Shown piece by piece: positions 16,021 to 25,657 of a DNA stretch of 64,000 nucleotides. Origin of the DNA: Legionella israelensis (lineage in GTDB: Bacteria > Pseudomonadota > Gammaproteobacteria > Legionellales > Legionellaceae); contig NZ_CP038273.1 in the NCBI RefSeq assembly GCF_004571175.1, positions 1,240,001 to 1,304,000 on the forward strand, written 5' to 3'. The position numbers and the translations under genes were made by a program. The notes beneath the pieces were generated by a model that did no database searches, was not told where the DNA came from, and saw nothing but the letters and a program-made list of their open reading frames with translations. Each line of letters begins with the position of its first letter. The stretch's first letter is position 1.

Positions 16021-17661
16021 TTACTGTGTTTTTAGGCAAGAAGAAGTATTAATAGCCACTTCTTCAAGAGATTGAATAACATCCTTCACGGGATAGCCTA
16101 AGTCTTGCGCCGCGCTGATGACCCCGCAACCACCTTCATCGAAATCTGTATAGGGTGTCCAGTAATCCATATTGGCTTTTACCATCACATCAAAAGCCTT
16201 ACGGGCATCCCAACCAGGCTGGTGGGCCAAAAGATAATAAAGATGGTTATATACACCACTGGAATAATGCACATCCAGGCCACCGTAATATTGATCGGCC
16301 CTGTCAATAGACATTCCGTCTTTACTGGGTTGATCCATATAACGTAAGGCTTCCCAACCACTGTCCTCTTTCATGATTTCAGGACCAATTTGCCAGGTAT
16401 TATGGCCCGTGGAATAATATTCCGCAGCCTGAGCCGCCATGTCTGAGAAGGATTCATTCATTCCGCCTGACTGGCCAAAATACATTAAATCAGAATGCTG
16501 CTCAGTAAATCCATGGCTTATCTCATGGCTACCAACCCCTAAGGAGACAAGTGGATACAACATTGAACCGCCATCGCCAAAGGTCATCTGTTTACCATCC
16601 CAATAGGCATTTTCATAATTGAAACCATAATGAACACGCATAACAAGCTGCATAGGAGAGCCATCATTCTTTTTCAACGCTTCAACACCATACCAATCAT
16701 GGTACAGGTGTTTGATGACATAACCGGCGTATAAGGCATCGTTGGTCGGGGACATCGCACCATTATAGGCATCATAACCGTCTGCTTTATAACCTGTCCA
16801 ATAAGCTACAGAATCGCCCTGTTGTGTCATTTGGTTTGACTTACAGCTGAATTCCATGGGTTTATTGGAAGAGCTATAATCATGTCCCATGTCAACCACT
16901 TTAACATCCGTGTTTTCCATGTAGCAGATTTCCTGGCTATCATCACGTGTCAGATCCAGTAGTGGATAATCTTTACCGAATTGGTACTCACCTGTTTTAT
17001 GATTACCGCCAAAACCCTTGCCTTTCACCTTGGCACGCTCTGTCTTGACATCATTCCACTGAATAAACGGCTTTTCGGTCTTCGCATCCAGAATAGCAGT
17101 TGGTCTTTCAGGAATTTTATCGCTGTAATGCACCAATACACTGACCTTATATGCCCAATGTGCTTTATGCTGCTCATCGATATAGACCATAGGGGTTACT
17201 TTTTCCTCACTAAGCTGATGAGCTTTATAGCTTTCTTTAAAACGCTCCAGCACTTCAGGAGCCTCTTTAATAAAAGCAGAGGAAGGATGACCTAACTCTT
17301 CGGATAATCCCCGATAAATGGTACCGTTCATGGTTACATCTGCTTTGGCTGCCGCGAGTGATTTAGTGCTGTGTTTACTGTGAGTAATTGCATAACCACC
17401 AAAAACCGGAATCCCGGCATAATGTTGCTGCATACGGACATGAGTAACCTGATTTTTATCGGTATGCTGGGTGATGGCATGTAGCGAGTTTGCTGAAACC
17501 GTTGAAGTCTGTTTCATTCCGGGCAGAGCCAGTTGAAATGTCTTAAGAACTGAATTCATTGAAGAATGTCTCAGATTTACAGGCTCAGCAGCTTTTGCCG
17601 GTGAAGCCAGGCCAACTGCCAAAGCAGCCGCCAGAGGTGATAAATAAAAATTAGGGTGCAT
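16021..17661 (-). CDS. proA: Secreted zinc metalloprotease ProA/Msp (M4 family)
   Basis: This 546-aa thermolysin-like protease has the signal peptide MHPNFYLSPLAAALAVGLASPAKA and an FTP/PepSY-type propeptide to about residue 205. The catalytic domain contains GSHEISHGFTE (HExxH) and, 20 residues on, GGMNESFSD with the third zinc ligand Glu. The YSSGVYNHLYYLL and DFDEGGCGVISAAQDLGY ends are typical M4. In L. pneumophila the homologue is a type II-secreted tissue-degrading protease made in late growth. The length matches the known 543-aa protein. Confidence 0.95.
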   Translation of the reverse strand: MHPNFYLSPLAAALAVGLASPAKAAEPVNLRHSSMNSVLKTFQLALPGMKQTSTVSANSLHAITQHTDKNQVTHVRMQQHYAGIPVFGGYAITHSKHSTKSLAAAKADVTMNGTIYRGLSEELGHPSSAFIKEAPEVLERFKESYKAHQLSEEKVTPMVYIDEQHKAHWAYKVSVLVHYSDKIPERPTAILDAKTEKPFIQWNDVKTERAKVKGKGFGGNHKTGEYQFGKDYPLLDLTRDDSQEICYMENTDVKVVDMGHDYSSSNKPMEFSCKSNQMTQQGDSVAYWTGYKADGYDAYNGAMSPTNDALYAGYVIKHLYHDWYGVEALKKNDGSPMQLVMRVHYGFNYENAYWDGKQMTFGDGGSMLYPLVSLGVGSHEISHGFTEQHSDLMYFGQSGGMNESFSDMAAQAAEYYSTGHNTWQIGPEIMKEDSGWEALRYMDQPSKDGMSIDRADQYYGGLDVHYSSGVYNHLYYLLAHQPGWDARKAFDVMVKANMDYWTPYTDFDEGGCGVISAAQDLGYPVKDVIQSLEEVAINTSSCLKTQ

Positions 17662-18096
17662 GAACTAAAACTCCTTAATTATACGCACAAACAAATCATC
17701 CAGAAATGTTCATGTTGTTAGCCAGGTCCAAACGAAATTTACCGGATACCCCGATACAATTTGATAACAACTTTCCAAACTCAAAACAACCTAGCACAGT
17801 TTTTTCTTTTTTAAAATCTTTTTTTAAAAAAGTGGCAAAGCAAACTAAAATGCCCGCTTTTTGTAAAAAAATTACCTTTAATTGAACTGCAGACATGTGG
17901 ATGAAAAAACCTGCGAGTATGGATGAACTCTGAGCGACTTTTTTAGGCAGCTAACAACAAATGAGTGAAAATATGCTATAAAATAAATACAGTACAGACG
18001 AAAACGAAGTTATGAGCAAAGGATCTTATTTGTAATTAACCCCCTTTTTGGTAAATCTCATTTTTTAAGCAAGAATGAAAAAAGTACCAGTAATTT
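17662..18096. other. Intergenic region between divergent proA and the NRPS operon
   Basis: This 435-bp AT-rich spacer holds no convincing gene; the 66-codon minus frame at 17696-17896 lacks a family and a good start. It should carry the proA promoter on the minus strand and the NRPS-operon promoter on the plus strand. Confidence 0.6.
17974..17982 (+). promoter_or_regulatory. Possible extended -10 of the NRPS operon
   Basis: TGCTATAAA resembles an extended -10 (TGnTATAAT) about 115 bp before the first gene of the operon. No good -35 is seen, so this is a weak call. Confidence 0.3.
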
Positions 18097-18888
18097 ATGA
18101 ATAAAGATAAATGGTGTGCGCAGAAATACTCGAAAGGCTCTTTTATTCAGAGTCATTTAAATGATCTCATCCTGCCAAAAATAGAAAATATTCTACCAGG
18201 AAATCACATACTGGATGTTGGCTGTGGTCAAGGGGAGTATACCTGCAAACTGGCAAATAAATTTTCCAACTGTTCTTTTACTGCAATTGATAGCAGCAAG
18301 AACATGATTGAATATGCAAAAACACATAACCTGCATCCTAATATTTCTTATCTCCAGGCAGATGTTCACTCAGAGCTAAAATTAGGCCCGTTTGATAACA
18401 TTCTATCCTTCTGGTGTTTGCATTGGACAGATATTAAGTTGGCAACACAGCAGTTATATCGCGTACTAAAAAAAGAAGGTGAAATTTTTGCACTGTTTTA
18501 TTCCTCTTATGAGGGAACCCTCCCTAATGCCATAACATCACTCTATTCTTTAGACGAATATCCAAATATCCAGGCATTTGCAAAACGTGCGATAGAAAAA
18601 AGACAAGCTGTAAAAATTTTCATTGAAACCCGGCTAAAGCAACTTCCTTTTTCTGACTATTCATTTTCTCGACAACGATTACAAATTAAATTACCCTCTT
18701 TAGATATCTTAAAAGCATTTTTTAAAGCCGCGCCTTACATGCGGCAAATAGATGAAAATACATCTGAAATCATGTTGGAACATATGCTCAAGTATTTTCT
18801 ACATGAAAGTGAGAGTCAGTTTGGCGGTGAGTATATCTACTACACCACACCATATATTTTAAATATTCGTAAACTTAACTCAGATTAA
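18097..18888 (+). CDS. SAM-dependent methyltransferase of NRPS operon
   Basis: This 263-aa class I methyltransferase has motif I ILDVGCGQGEYTCKLA (residues 38-53), an acidic loop FTAIDSSKNMIEYAK, and NILSFWCLHWTDIKLATQQLYRVLKKEGEI for motifs II/III. The layout resembles Tam and juvenile-hormone-acid-type small-molecule O-methyltransferases. It is 13 bp upstream of the oxygenase and begins a three-gene operon, so it probably methylates the operon's product or a building block. The start lacks a strong Shine-Dalgarno sequence. Confidence 0.85.
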   Translation: MNKDKWCAQKYSKGSFIQSHLNDLILPKIENILPGNHILDVGCGQGEYTCKLANKFSNCSFTAIDSSKNMIEYAKTHNLHPNISYLQADVHSELKLGPFDNILSFWCLHWTDIKLATQQLYRVLKKEGEIFALFYSSYEGTLPNAITSLYSLDEYPNIQAFAKRAIEKRQAVKIFIETRLKQLPFSDYSFSRQRLQIKLPSLDILKAFFKAAPYMRQIDENTSEIMLEHMLKYFLHESESQFGGEYIYYTTPYILNIRKLNSD

Positions 18889-18901
18889 TGATGAACCGGA
18901 A

Positions 18902-19951
18902 ATGAATCGCTTATTTAACAACTTCGATAAAAATAAGAATTTTCCAATTATTATCCAACCCGTATCAAGTCAGGAAGCGGATATTGATCATTTAATAAAT
19001 GAGATAAAGCAATCCCCTCAAGAACTGCTTGAATTATTGAATACATACGGTGCCGTTTGCTTTCGGGGATTTAAAGCTGTAAATACAGAAAAATTTCAAC
19101 AACTCATCCAGGTCGCTGAACTGGGGGAATTATTTAACTATGATTTTGGCTTCAGATACGATCAAGAAGTTGCCAAGGGAGTAGTCACCTCACCCTTTGC
19201 ATCCCCCTTGTCATCCATTACACCGCATAGCGAAAAAGCACATTCGGGGCATTATCCGGATTACATTTGTTTTTATAGCAAAGAGGCAGCCAGGCTCGGT
19301 GGGCAAACGCCATTAACTGACAATTTAAAGCTCTGGCAATGCTTACCTGAACAACTCAAACAAAAATTTGCAACACATAAAATTTATTATAAATGGCACT
19401 TCTTTGGCGATTCTCTTTCCTACAGGTTTTTAAGATGGTTAGCCCCCCCTCTCAAAACCTACAGCTGGCAATTTAGATTTAAAACAATGGATTCTAAAGC
19501 TGTTGAAATGATTTTAAAGCGTGAAGGCTTTCATTTTCAATGGAAACAAAAAAACGGAAATTTGTCTGCAGGGATAAAATTACCCGCCTATCGCGTTCAC
19601 CCTTTTACGCATGAGCCTATGTGGTTTAATCATGTTTCACACATGAATACTCATTACCACTTCTATAGGGATCTCTTTGTTAAAAACTATAAATTTCCAG
19701 CAAGCGTTATCATGAAAAAACAGTCCTTCTTACCTTGCACAGCCTACTGGGAAGACGGTTCAAACTTTTCAATATCTGAGATAGAAGAAGTGCACCAGGC
19801 TATAAGAGATTGTACTACGCCTTTTACATGGCAAAAAGATGATATCCTGCTCGTCGATAACCTAAGATGTATGCATGCAAAAAGACCGCATGAAGGCAAA
19901 AGGGAGTTACTGTTAACCCTGCTAAAACGAAAAAATAACTTACATGATTGA
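18902..19951 (+). CDS. TauD/SyrP-like Fe(II)/2-oxoglutarate oxygenase
   Basis: This 349-aa TauD/TfdA-superfamily protein has the iron-binding HxE in PHSEKAHSG (about residue 108). The distal His and 2-oxoglutarate-binding Arg lie in CMHAKRPHEGKRELLLTL (His about 325, Arg about 333). GAVCFRGF near residue 50 is the family amino-terminal signature. SyrP- and clavaminate-like members hydroxylate amino acid residues, often on NRPS carrier proteins, which fits the gene directly downstream. Its stop overlaps the NRPS start by 8 bp. Confidence 0.9.
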   Translation: MNRLFNNFDKNKNFPIIIQPVSSQEADIDHLINEIKQSPQELLELLNTYGAVCFRGFKAVNTEKFQQLIQVAELGELFNYDFGFRYDQEVAKGVVTSPFASPLSSITPHSEKAHSGHYPDYICFYSKEAARLGGQTPLTDNLKLWQCLPEQLKQKFATHKIYYKWHFFGDSLSYRFLRWLAPPLKTYSWQFRFKTMDSKAVEMILKREGFHFQWKQKNGNLSAGIKLPAYRVHPFTHEPMWFNHVSHMNTHYHFYRDLFVKNYKFPASVIMKKQSFLPCTAYWEDGSNFSISEIEEVHQAIRDCTTPFTWQKDDILLVDNLRCMHAKRPHEGKRELLLTLLKRKNNLHD

Positions 19952-22886
19952 GGATAAACCTGAACATTCCCTGAGTTTGGCGCTATGGGAAAGATTGAAT
20001 CAAGACTCTGATTTCACGGTCATTGATGAAGAACAATTCAATAAAAAACAAATTCTAGAAAAAGTTCTGGCTTATTGTCAGTGGCTGGATGCGTTGGATG
20101 TTAGAGTTGTTATGCTAATGAGTGAACCAGGCATAGATTGCCTATGTTTAATTTATGCCTTGATTATCAGCCATCGTGTTTATATTCCCATTCACAGCAG
20201 TACTCCGCCACTGGCGATAAAAAAGTATCTTGATATGACACAGGCAGAGTTGCTTCTGGTTCAATCTGCTCTTGCAAAAAATTGGGACACATTGCATTTA
20301 TGCAGCAACGACACCCTGGGCTTTGATTACGTAAAAATCAGTCAAAACAAAACCATGAATATTCTACCAGGCATGTTGCTGTTTACCTCCGGAACCACGG
20401 CGCTGCCTAAAGTCGTTCATTATCATTATGATGTTATATACAAGTACCTTCTTTGGAGTATAGAAACATTTCATTTCTCAACCAAGGATAGCTATTTATT
20501 TACCACAAAACTCCCTTTCATTGCCTCATTAAGACCTCTTTTTTTACCTTTTTTCTCTGATATGACCTTGGTTATTCCTAAAGCGCGTGTTCATTCTGTT
20601 TTTGCCGAATACAGAGAAAAAATTGCCAGGTACCAATGTAGAATCTTAAGCACAACTCCAGGACTGTTTAAAAAACTGCTTATAGAAATAAAGCAGCAAA
20701 AGGACATTGAAGCTTATCGATGCATAAGATTGATTTTTCTTAGCGGTGAAGCAATTGATGTCGGTGACATCAATGATTGGTTTTACATCATTAATGCTGA
20801 AGTCCAGTTTTTTAATCTATATGGTGCGACAGAATACCTGGTGCCTTTTTATCATCATATCAAAGCCCCGCTGACCAGAGAAGAGGGGCTGTTTTTGGGT
20901 AAGCTTAGGGCAAACTCGGATTTTCAATTACTGCGAAAGACGGATAACTACTTCCGTTTGCTCATCAGTGGCAATCTGGCAACGGCTTATCTTGACCCAA
21001 AGTTAAATACCGAATTTTTTTTGATAAAAGATAATAAACGATTTTTCAAATCAAATGATCTTGTTCAATGTCGAAAAGGAAAGTTATATTTTTGCGGTCG
21101 AAGCCAGGACTTGATCAAACGATATGGGCATTTGATTCATTTAAAGCAAATTGAGGCCTTCATTCAAGAACATTTTCCCAATTATCTCTGTACAACCTTG
21201 TTTGATGATGACAAGGAAAAAATAAACCTGTTTATTGAGTATCCTTACGAGAACAGAGCTCTTTTTATTGAGAAATTAAAGCTTCTGTTTAAAAATTTCT
21301 TCCCCTCTTATATGCATCCTGATAACTATATGTTGATGAAGCAACTTCCACAAACGGATACCGGAAAAATTAATCATCAAGCCTTAAAAAAACATTTAGA
21401 CAAGGAATCAAATCTTGATTTTTTTTCATTTTTTAAGAAGTTTTTCCCGAATGGAAATGTGGATCTTAATTGTCGATTAGTGGATCTGGGAATGGAATCC
21501 ATCGACTATATAGAGATGGGGGAGAGAATTTTTCAAGATACCGGCAAATGGTTACCTTCATCGCTTCTCAATGAAGAATGTACCATTGGCCAAATTCCTG
21601 AAAAACTATGCAACCCTATCATCGAGGATGAGCCTGGTGAGGGGAAAGTCAAGCTAAACAAAGTGCAGGAAATAAGCTTTGCAAAACAAATCAAAGGAGA
21701 AAAAAGCCACCACCAAAGTCGTCGATATTTTATCTCCTATTTTTGTTTGGCTGAAAATATTAATATCCCGAGGCTGCAATTTGCAATAAAAGAAATGATT
21801 GATAATCATTTTATGCTATGTTGTCATCTGGAGGAGAAGGACGGTAACTATTATTTTGTCCGCTCTCTTAAACCTGCAAACTTTGAGCTAAAGCATAAAT
21901 GGTTCACGATGTCCCGTATTGATAAAAGACTCATTACTTCCGTACACTCTGAGCGATTGGTTAATTTTTATATTCAAAAAAAAGGTAAACGTTATTACTT
22001 GATTATGGCCTATCATCACATTGCTTTGGATGGTTGGTCAGCCTTACAGCTAAGAGAAGAATTATTTTTAAGGTACGAAGATAATGAACAGGTTAAGTCA
22101 AAACAACTTTCACCGGCAGAAGAAATATACTATTTAAACCGGCTTCATCAATTAAAATTCACCAAAGATGTCAATATTGAAGAATTATTAGCTCTCGCTC
22201 AGAATATACGTAAACAGGAGTATAGCCCTCTCAGTCATTTGTTTGACTCAAATCTGGTTGATAAAAATACATTTTTCATCTTATCCAAAAAAAAATTCAA
22301 TGCATTTATTACCCATTATCAACTCAATATGCTGCCTAACAGCAGTATATTGCTCTTGGTTTTTTACATGGTAATGTCTGGATTTTCCGGCTTCAAAAAG
22401 CTCTTGATTTACTCAAGTATGTCAAATCGCTATCTACCTGGAATTAAGCTGAAAGAGCTGATGACCAACATTGCCTTTTCATTACCTGTATTTATTGATG
22501 GTGAGAGCACCAAAAACATCAATGAGCTTGCTTCAATAATTAAACAAAAACTGGATGTTAATTTCAGACATATGAGTTATGAAGCTCTCATTAAATTCTG
22601 GAGTAACGACATTGCTCATAAATATTATGTACATCGTGCTGAACTACCCTATTGGCTTCAGTATACCTATATCAATTATCGAACCGACGAAGATTGCATT
22701 CAGAACAAATACATTGATTGGGAAAAATCGAGCAGTTTTGTCGCCTTAGAGGAAAAAGGAATGATATTTTTTAGGGTTTATGATTTAAAAGATCGTTTTA
22801 TTATTAATATTGATAGCAAAATGAATAAAGGTTTACACTCCCCGATTGTCAATCAGTTTTTAGAGCTTATCAATGTAAAGATGTAA
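19944..22886 (+). CDS. Single-module NRPS (A-PCP-C)
   Basis: This 980-aa protein combines an adenylation domain (about 1-480), a carrier domain (about 490-555) and a condensation domain (about 570-980). Visible landmarks are A3 LLFTSGTTALPK (about 145), A5 FNLYGATEY (about 289), A8 FCGRSQDLIKRYG (about 384) and A10 TDTGKINHQAL with the catalytic Lys (about 472). The carrier attachment Ser is in LVDLGMESIDYIE (about 519). The condensation motif HHIALDG (HHxxxDG) lies at about 691. There is no thioesterase and no epimerisation domain. The A4 segment LPFIASLRPLF has Ile where amino-acid A domains carry the alpha-amine-binding Asp, so a non-amino acid substrate is possible. It probably activates one acid, loads it, and condenses it with a free acceptor. 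Confidence 0.9.
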   Translation: MIEDKPEHSLSLALWERLNQDSDFTVIDEEQFNKKQILEKVLAYCQWLDALDVRVVMLMSEPGIDCLCLIYALIISHRVYIPIHSSTPPLAIKKYLDMTQAELLLVQSALAKNWDTLHLCSNDTLGFDYVKISQNKTMNILPGMLLFTSGTTALPKVVHYHYDVIYKYLLWSIETFHFSTKDSYLFTTKLPFIASLRPLFLPFFSDMTLVIPKARVHSVFAEYREKIARYQCRILSTTPGLFKKLLIEIKQQKDIEAYRCIRLIFLSGEAIDVGDINDWFYIINAEVQFFNLYGATEYLVPFYHHIKAPLTREEGLFLGKLRANSDFQLLRKTDNYFRLLISGNLATAYLDPKLNTEFFLIKDNKRFFKSNDLVQCRKGKLYFCGRSQDLIKRYGHLIHLKQIEAFIQEHFPNYLCTTLFDDDKEKINLFIEYPYENRALFIEKLKLLFKNFFPSYMHPDNYMLMKQLPQTDTGKINHQALKKHLDKESNLDFFSFFKKFFPNGNVDLNCRLVDLGMESIDYIEMGERIFQDTGKWLPSSLLNEECTIGQIPEKLCNPIIEDEPGEGKVKLNKVQEISFAKQIKGEKSHHQSRRYFISYFCLAENINIPRLQFAIKEMIDNHFMLCCHLEEKDGNYYFVRSLKPANFELKHKWFTMSRIDKRLITSVHSERLVNFYIQKKGKRYYLIMAYHHIALDGWSALQLREELFLRYEDNEQVKSKQLSPAEEIYYLNRLHQLKFTKDVNIEELLALAQNIRKQEYSPLSHLFDSNLVDKNTFFILSKKKFNAFITHYQLNMLPNSSILLLVFYMVMSGFSGFKKLLIYSSMSNRYLPGIKLKELMTNIAFSLPVFIDGESTKNINELASIIKQKLDVNFRHMSYEALIKFWSNDIAHKYYVHRAELPYWLQYTYINYRTDEDCIQNKYIDWEKSSSFVALEEKGMIFFRVYDLKDRFIINIDSKMNKGLHSPIVNQFLELINVKM

Positions 22887-22999
22887 GCCATGCATCGATA
22901 AGTTTCTTTAAAATTCAGGCTGTTTGGATCTGAACATAAAGAAGGCGACCAAAACGTCATATGCGTATTGCGGGATTTGGTCATAAAGTCTTTATCGCC

Positions 23000-24790
23000 T
23001 TATTCCAAATCCATGCGAATCAAAACCTGTTCAGGTGTAACTTTATCCCCTTTTTCACACAGAACTTCTTTTATCTTTCCAGCAGAAGGAGCCTGAATTT
23101 CCGTTTCCATTTTCATGGCTTCCAATACCAGCAAGCCCTGTCCTTTCTTTATTTTATCACCTGTCTTAACGTCCACAGAAACGATCGTTCCCGGCATGGC
23201 AACCGTAATATCCCCGGCCTGATTTGGCTTTGGTTTCTGCTTTGACTCAGGCTCATTTTCCACTGCTCCATGCTCCACAATCACTTCCTCGGGAACACCA
23301 TCCACCCACAGAAAACAAGCACGCTGTCCAGGAGCCCGCTCACCAAAACCGGCAATCTGGATATGGTAATTCTCACCGTGCACACTGATATCAAATTCGG
23401 ATAATTTTGAACGCTCATCAACCGCTGCGCGCGTCAGCAAAGGTTCCGGTACAAGTGTATTGTTTTTACGCTGCTCCAAAAACTGGTGGCCAATTTCGGG
23501 GAACATGGCATAAGTCAACACGTCCTCATCTGATTCAGCCAAATCAGCAATGTCTTTACGAAGTTTATTTAATTCATTAGACAATAAATCCGCTGGACGA
23601 ACATCAATTACCTCCGTTCGTCCAATCGCTTTCTTGCGCAAGGAGGGACTGATTTTACCTGGAGCAGCACCATATTTGCCTTGACAATACAATTTAACTT
23701 CATTAGTAATGGTTTTGTACCGTTCTCCGGTCAATACATTCATAACCGCCTGGGTTCCTACCACCTGGGAAGTCGGTGTCACCAAAGGTGGATATCCCAG
23801 ATCCTTGCGAACACGCGGTATTTCGTCATGTACAGCATCTATTTTATCCAAAGCCTGCTGTTCTTTTAGCTGATTGTAAAGATTGGAAATCATACCTCCT
23901 GGAACCTGGTATACCTGCACGCGAGAATCAATATACTGGGCCTCACTTTCAAATTGCTGATATTTCTTGCGCACCTCTTTAAAATAATCCCCGATCTCCA
24001 TTAATAAATTCAAATCAAGTTCAGTATCATAAGCGGTGTCTGCCAAGGCGGCCACCAAAGCTTCGGTAGCAGGATGTGATGCTCCCCCTGAAAAGGAAGA
24101 GATAGCCGTATCAATATGTTGACACCCAGCTAGAGCCGCCTCATAAAGACAGGTGCTTGCCAGCCCGGAAGTGGAATGACTATGCAAGTGAATGGGTAGC
24201 TGTGTGGCCTTTGATAAAGCTTTAAACAAATCTACAGCGACTTTAGGCGTCAATAATCCGGCCATATCTTTAATGGCAATGCTGTCACAACCTAAATCTT
24301 TCAATGCTTTTCCCAACTCAACGAAGCGTTCGGTCGTATGTACCGGGCTTATGGTATAACAAATGGTTCCCTGCGCATGGCATTTATTTTTTTTAACCGC
24401 TTCTATAGAAACCTGTAGATTTCTTACATCATTCAAGGCATCAAATACTCTGAACACATCAATACCGTTTTTTGCTGCAAGATGAATAAAAGCACGAACC
24501 ACATCATCGGCGTAATGACGATAGCCTAAAAGATTCTGTCCTCTTAACAACATGGACAAACGCGTATTGGGTAAAGCCTTGCGTAATTGCCGCAGCCTCA
24601 CCCATGGATCTTCTTTTAAATAGCGCAAACAAGCATCAAATGTTGCTCCTCCCCATACTTCCATTGCCCAAAAGCCGACGGCATCCATTTTCTTACATAT
24701 CGGCAACATGTCTTCCGTGCGCATACGCGTAGCAATCAGACACTGATGAGCATCCCTTAACGTCACATCGGTAATGTAGGTCTTGGTCAT
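23000..24790 (-). CDS. oadA: Oxaloacetate decarboxylase alpha / pyruvate carboxylase subunit B
   Basis: This 596-aa biotin-dependent carboxyltransferase begins with TDVTLRDAHQCLIATRMRT (HMGL-like TIM barrel with metal-binding Asp/His residues, about 1-260), then the PYC/OADA conserved domain. The carboxy-terminal biotinyl domain has the acceptor Lys in LEAMKMETE (about 557). It lacks a biotin carboxylase domain and has no membrane beta/gamma subunits nearby, so it could be PycB working with a separate biotin carboxylase or a cytosolic oxaloacetate decarboxylase subunit. Its neighbour accB-accC makes fatty-acid acetyl-CoA carboxylase and is probably distinct. Confidence 0.9.
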   Translation of the reverse strand: MTKTYITDVTLRDAHQCLIATRMRTEDMLPICKKMDAVGFWAMEVWGGATFDACLRYLKEDPWVRLRQLRKALPNTRLSMLLRGQNLLGYRHYADDVVRAFIHLAAKNGIDVFRVFDALNDVRNLQVSIEAVKKNKCHAQGTICYTISPVHTTERFVELGKALKDLGCDSIAIKDMAGLLTPKVAVDLFKALSKATQLPIHLHSHSTSGLASTCLYEAALAGCQHIDTAISSFSGGASHPATEALVAALADTAYDTELDLNLLMEIGDYFKEVRKKYQQFESEAQYIDSRVQVYQVPGGMISNLYNQLKEQQALDKIDAVHDEIPRVRKDLGYPPLVTPTSQVVGTQAVMNVLTGERYKTITNEVKLYCQGKYGAAPGKISPSLRKKAIGRTEVIDVRPADLLSNELNKLRKDIADLAESDEDVLTYAMFPEIGHQFLEQRKNNTLVPEPLLTRAAVDERSKLSEFDISVHGENYHIQIAGFGERAPGQRACFLWVDGVPEEVIVEHGAVENEPESKQKPKPNQAGDITVAMPGTIVSVDVKTGDKIKKGQGLLVLEAMKMETEIQAPSAGKIKEVLCEKGDKVTPEQVLIRMDLE

Positions 24791-25201
24791 AAATTATCCT
24801 GAATAAATAGGCTTTGATTATCACTCTGCTGTGAATTTTTTCCGCTTACGAATCCCCGTAGCTTGACCATGGGGATTCGCAAATTTTTCACAAAGTCGAA
24901 TATAAAAAACAATAACATAATCCCCTGCATCAGAACATCGCCATTAACTCTCTTTTAAAATTTAATGCAGAGAGATGTGCGAAAAGATACATGAGGATTC
25001 GAATACTGTATGGCAAACACCATTCTTCTCTGCGGTAAAATCTCGAAAGAGAGCTATTATCATATTCTGGCCTGTTCAAAGTTGATGTCCCTATATAAAA
25101 ATGAAGGCAACTGCCGTGAACTTGCGGAGATCCTCTTAATATATAGACTTTTATGCTCAGTTCAGGCAAAATTCACCGCAAAATAAATAAAGGCAACTTT
25201 C
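24791..25201. other. Intergenic region oadA-aroQ (divergent)
   Basis: This 411-bp spacer contains a 9-bp-arm hairpin at 24849-24879 (CGAATCCCC / GGGGATTCG), followed on the plus strand by AAATTTTT. No protein-coding gene is supported. Promoters of the two divergent transcripts should be here. Confidence 0.5.
24849..24879. terminator. Hairpin in the oadA-aroQ spacer
   Basis: Arms CGAATCCCC and GGGGATTCG with a 13-nt loop are followed on the plus strand by CAAATTTTTC. It sits between divergent starts, so it may be a leader or regulatory structure rather than a terminator. Confidence 0.35.
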
Positions 25202-25642
25202 ATGAAAAAAATACTTCTTCTGAATGGTCCGAGTTTAAACCTCCTTGGCACTCGAGAGCCTCTGCTTTATGGCCTCACCTCACTGACAGACCTGACAGAG
25301 GCGCTTCAAAAGGAGGCGGAAAAAGAAAGTGTGAGACTCATCTGCAAACAAAGCAACAGCGAAAGTCAACTCATTGATTTTATCCATGAAACCGGCGAAG
25401 ATGAGGATATCCAATACATTATTTTTAATCCAGCTGCCTTTACACACACAAGTATTGCGCTGCGGGATGCATTGCAATGTGTCAATGTTCCTTTCATCGA
25501 AGTGCATATCACCAATATATATGGTCGGGAAACCTTTCGACAACATTCTTATTTTTCAGATATTGCCCAAGGGGTGATTTGTGGATTAGGTGTTAAAGGC
25601 TATTTCCTTGCTTTACAACATGTTATTGACGAACTCAAATAG
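25202..25642 (+). CDS. aroQ: 3-dehydroquinate dehydratase, type II
   Basis: This 146-aa type II dehydroquinase is the third step of the shikimate pathway. It begins [20 protein letters not shown], where Ser replaces the usual Asn of NGPNLNLLG; the catalytic Tyr is in the PLLYG stretch. [16 protein letters not shown] and [18 protein letters not shown] carry the substrate-binding Asn, His and Arg residues. It is followed by accB after 15 bp, the common aroQ-accB-accC order. Confidence 0.95.
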   Translation: MKKILLLNGPSLNLLGTREPLLYGLTSLTDLTEALQKEAEKESVRLICKQSNSESQLIDFIHETGEDEDIQYIIFNPAAFTHTSIALRDALQCVNVPFIEVHITNIYGRETFRQHSYFSDIAQGVICGLGVKGYFLALQHVIDELK

Positions 25643-25657
25643 AGAGAGATTTTATCC

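Noticed and set aside
18097..22886. Legiobactin/rhizoferrin siderophore cluster
   Set aside because: Those are made by NRPS-independent synthetases of the IucA/IucC type, and no such domain is present; A-PCP-C architecture is different.
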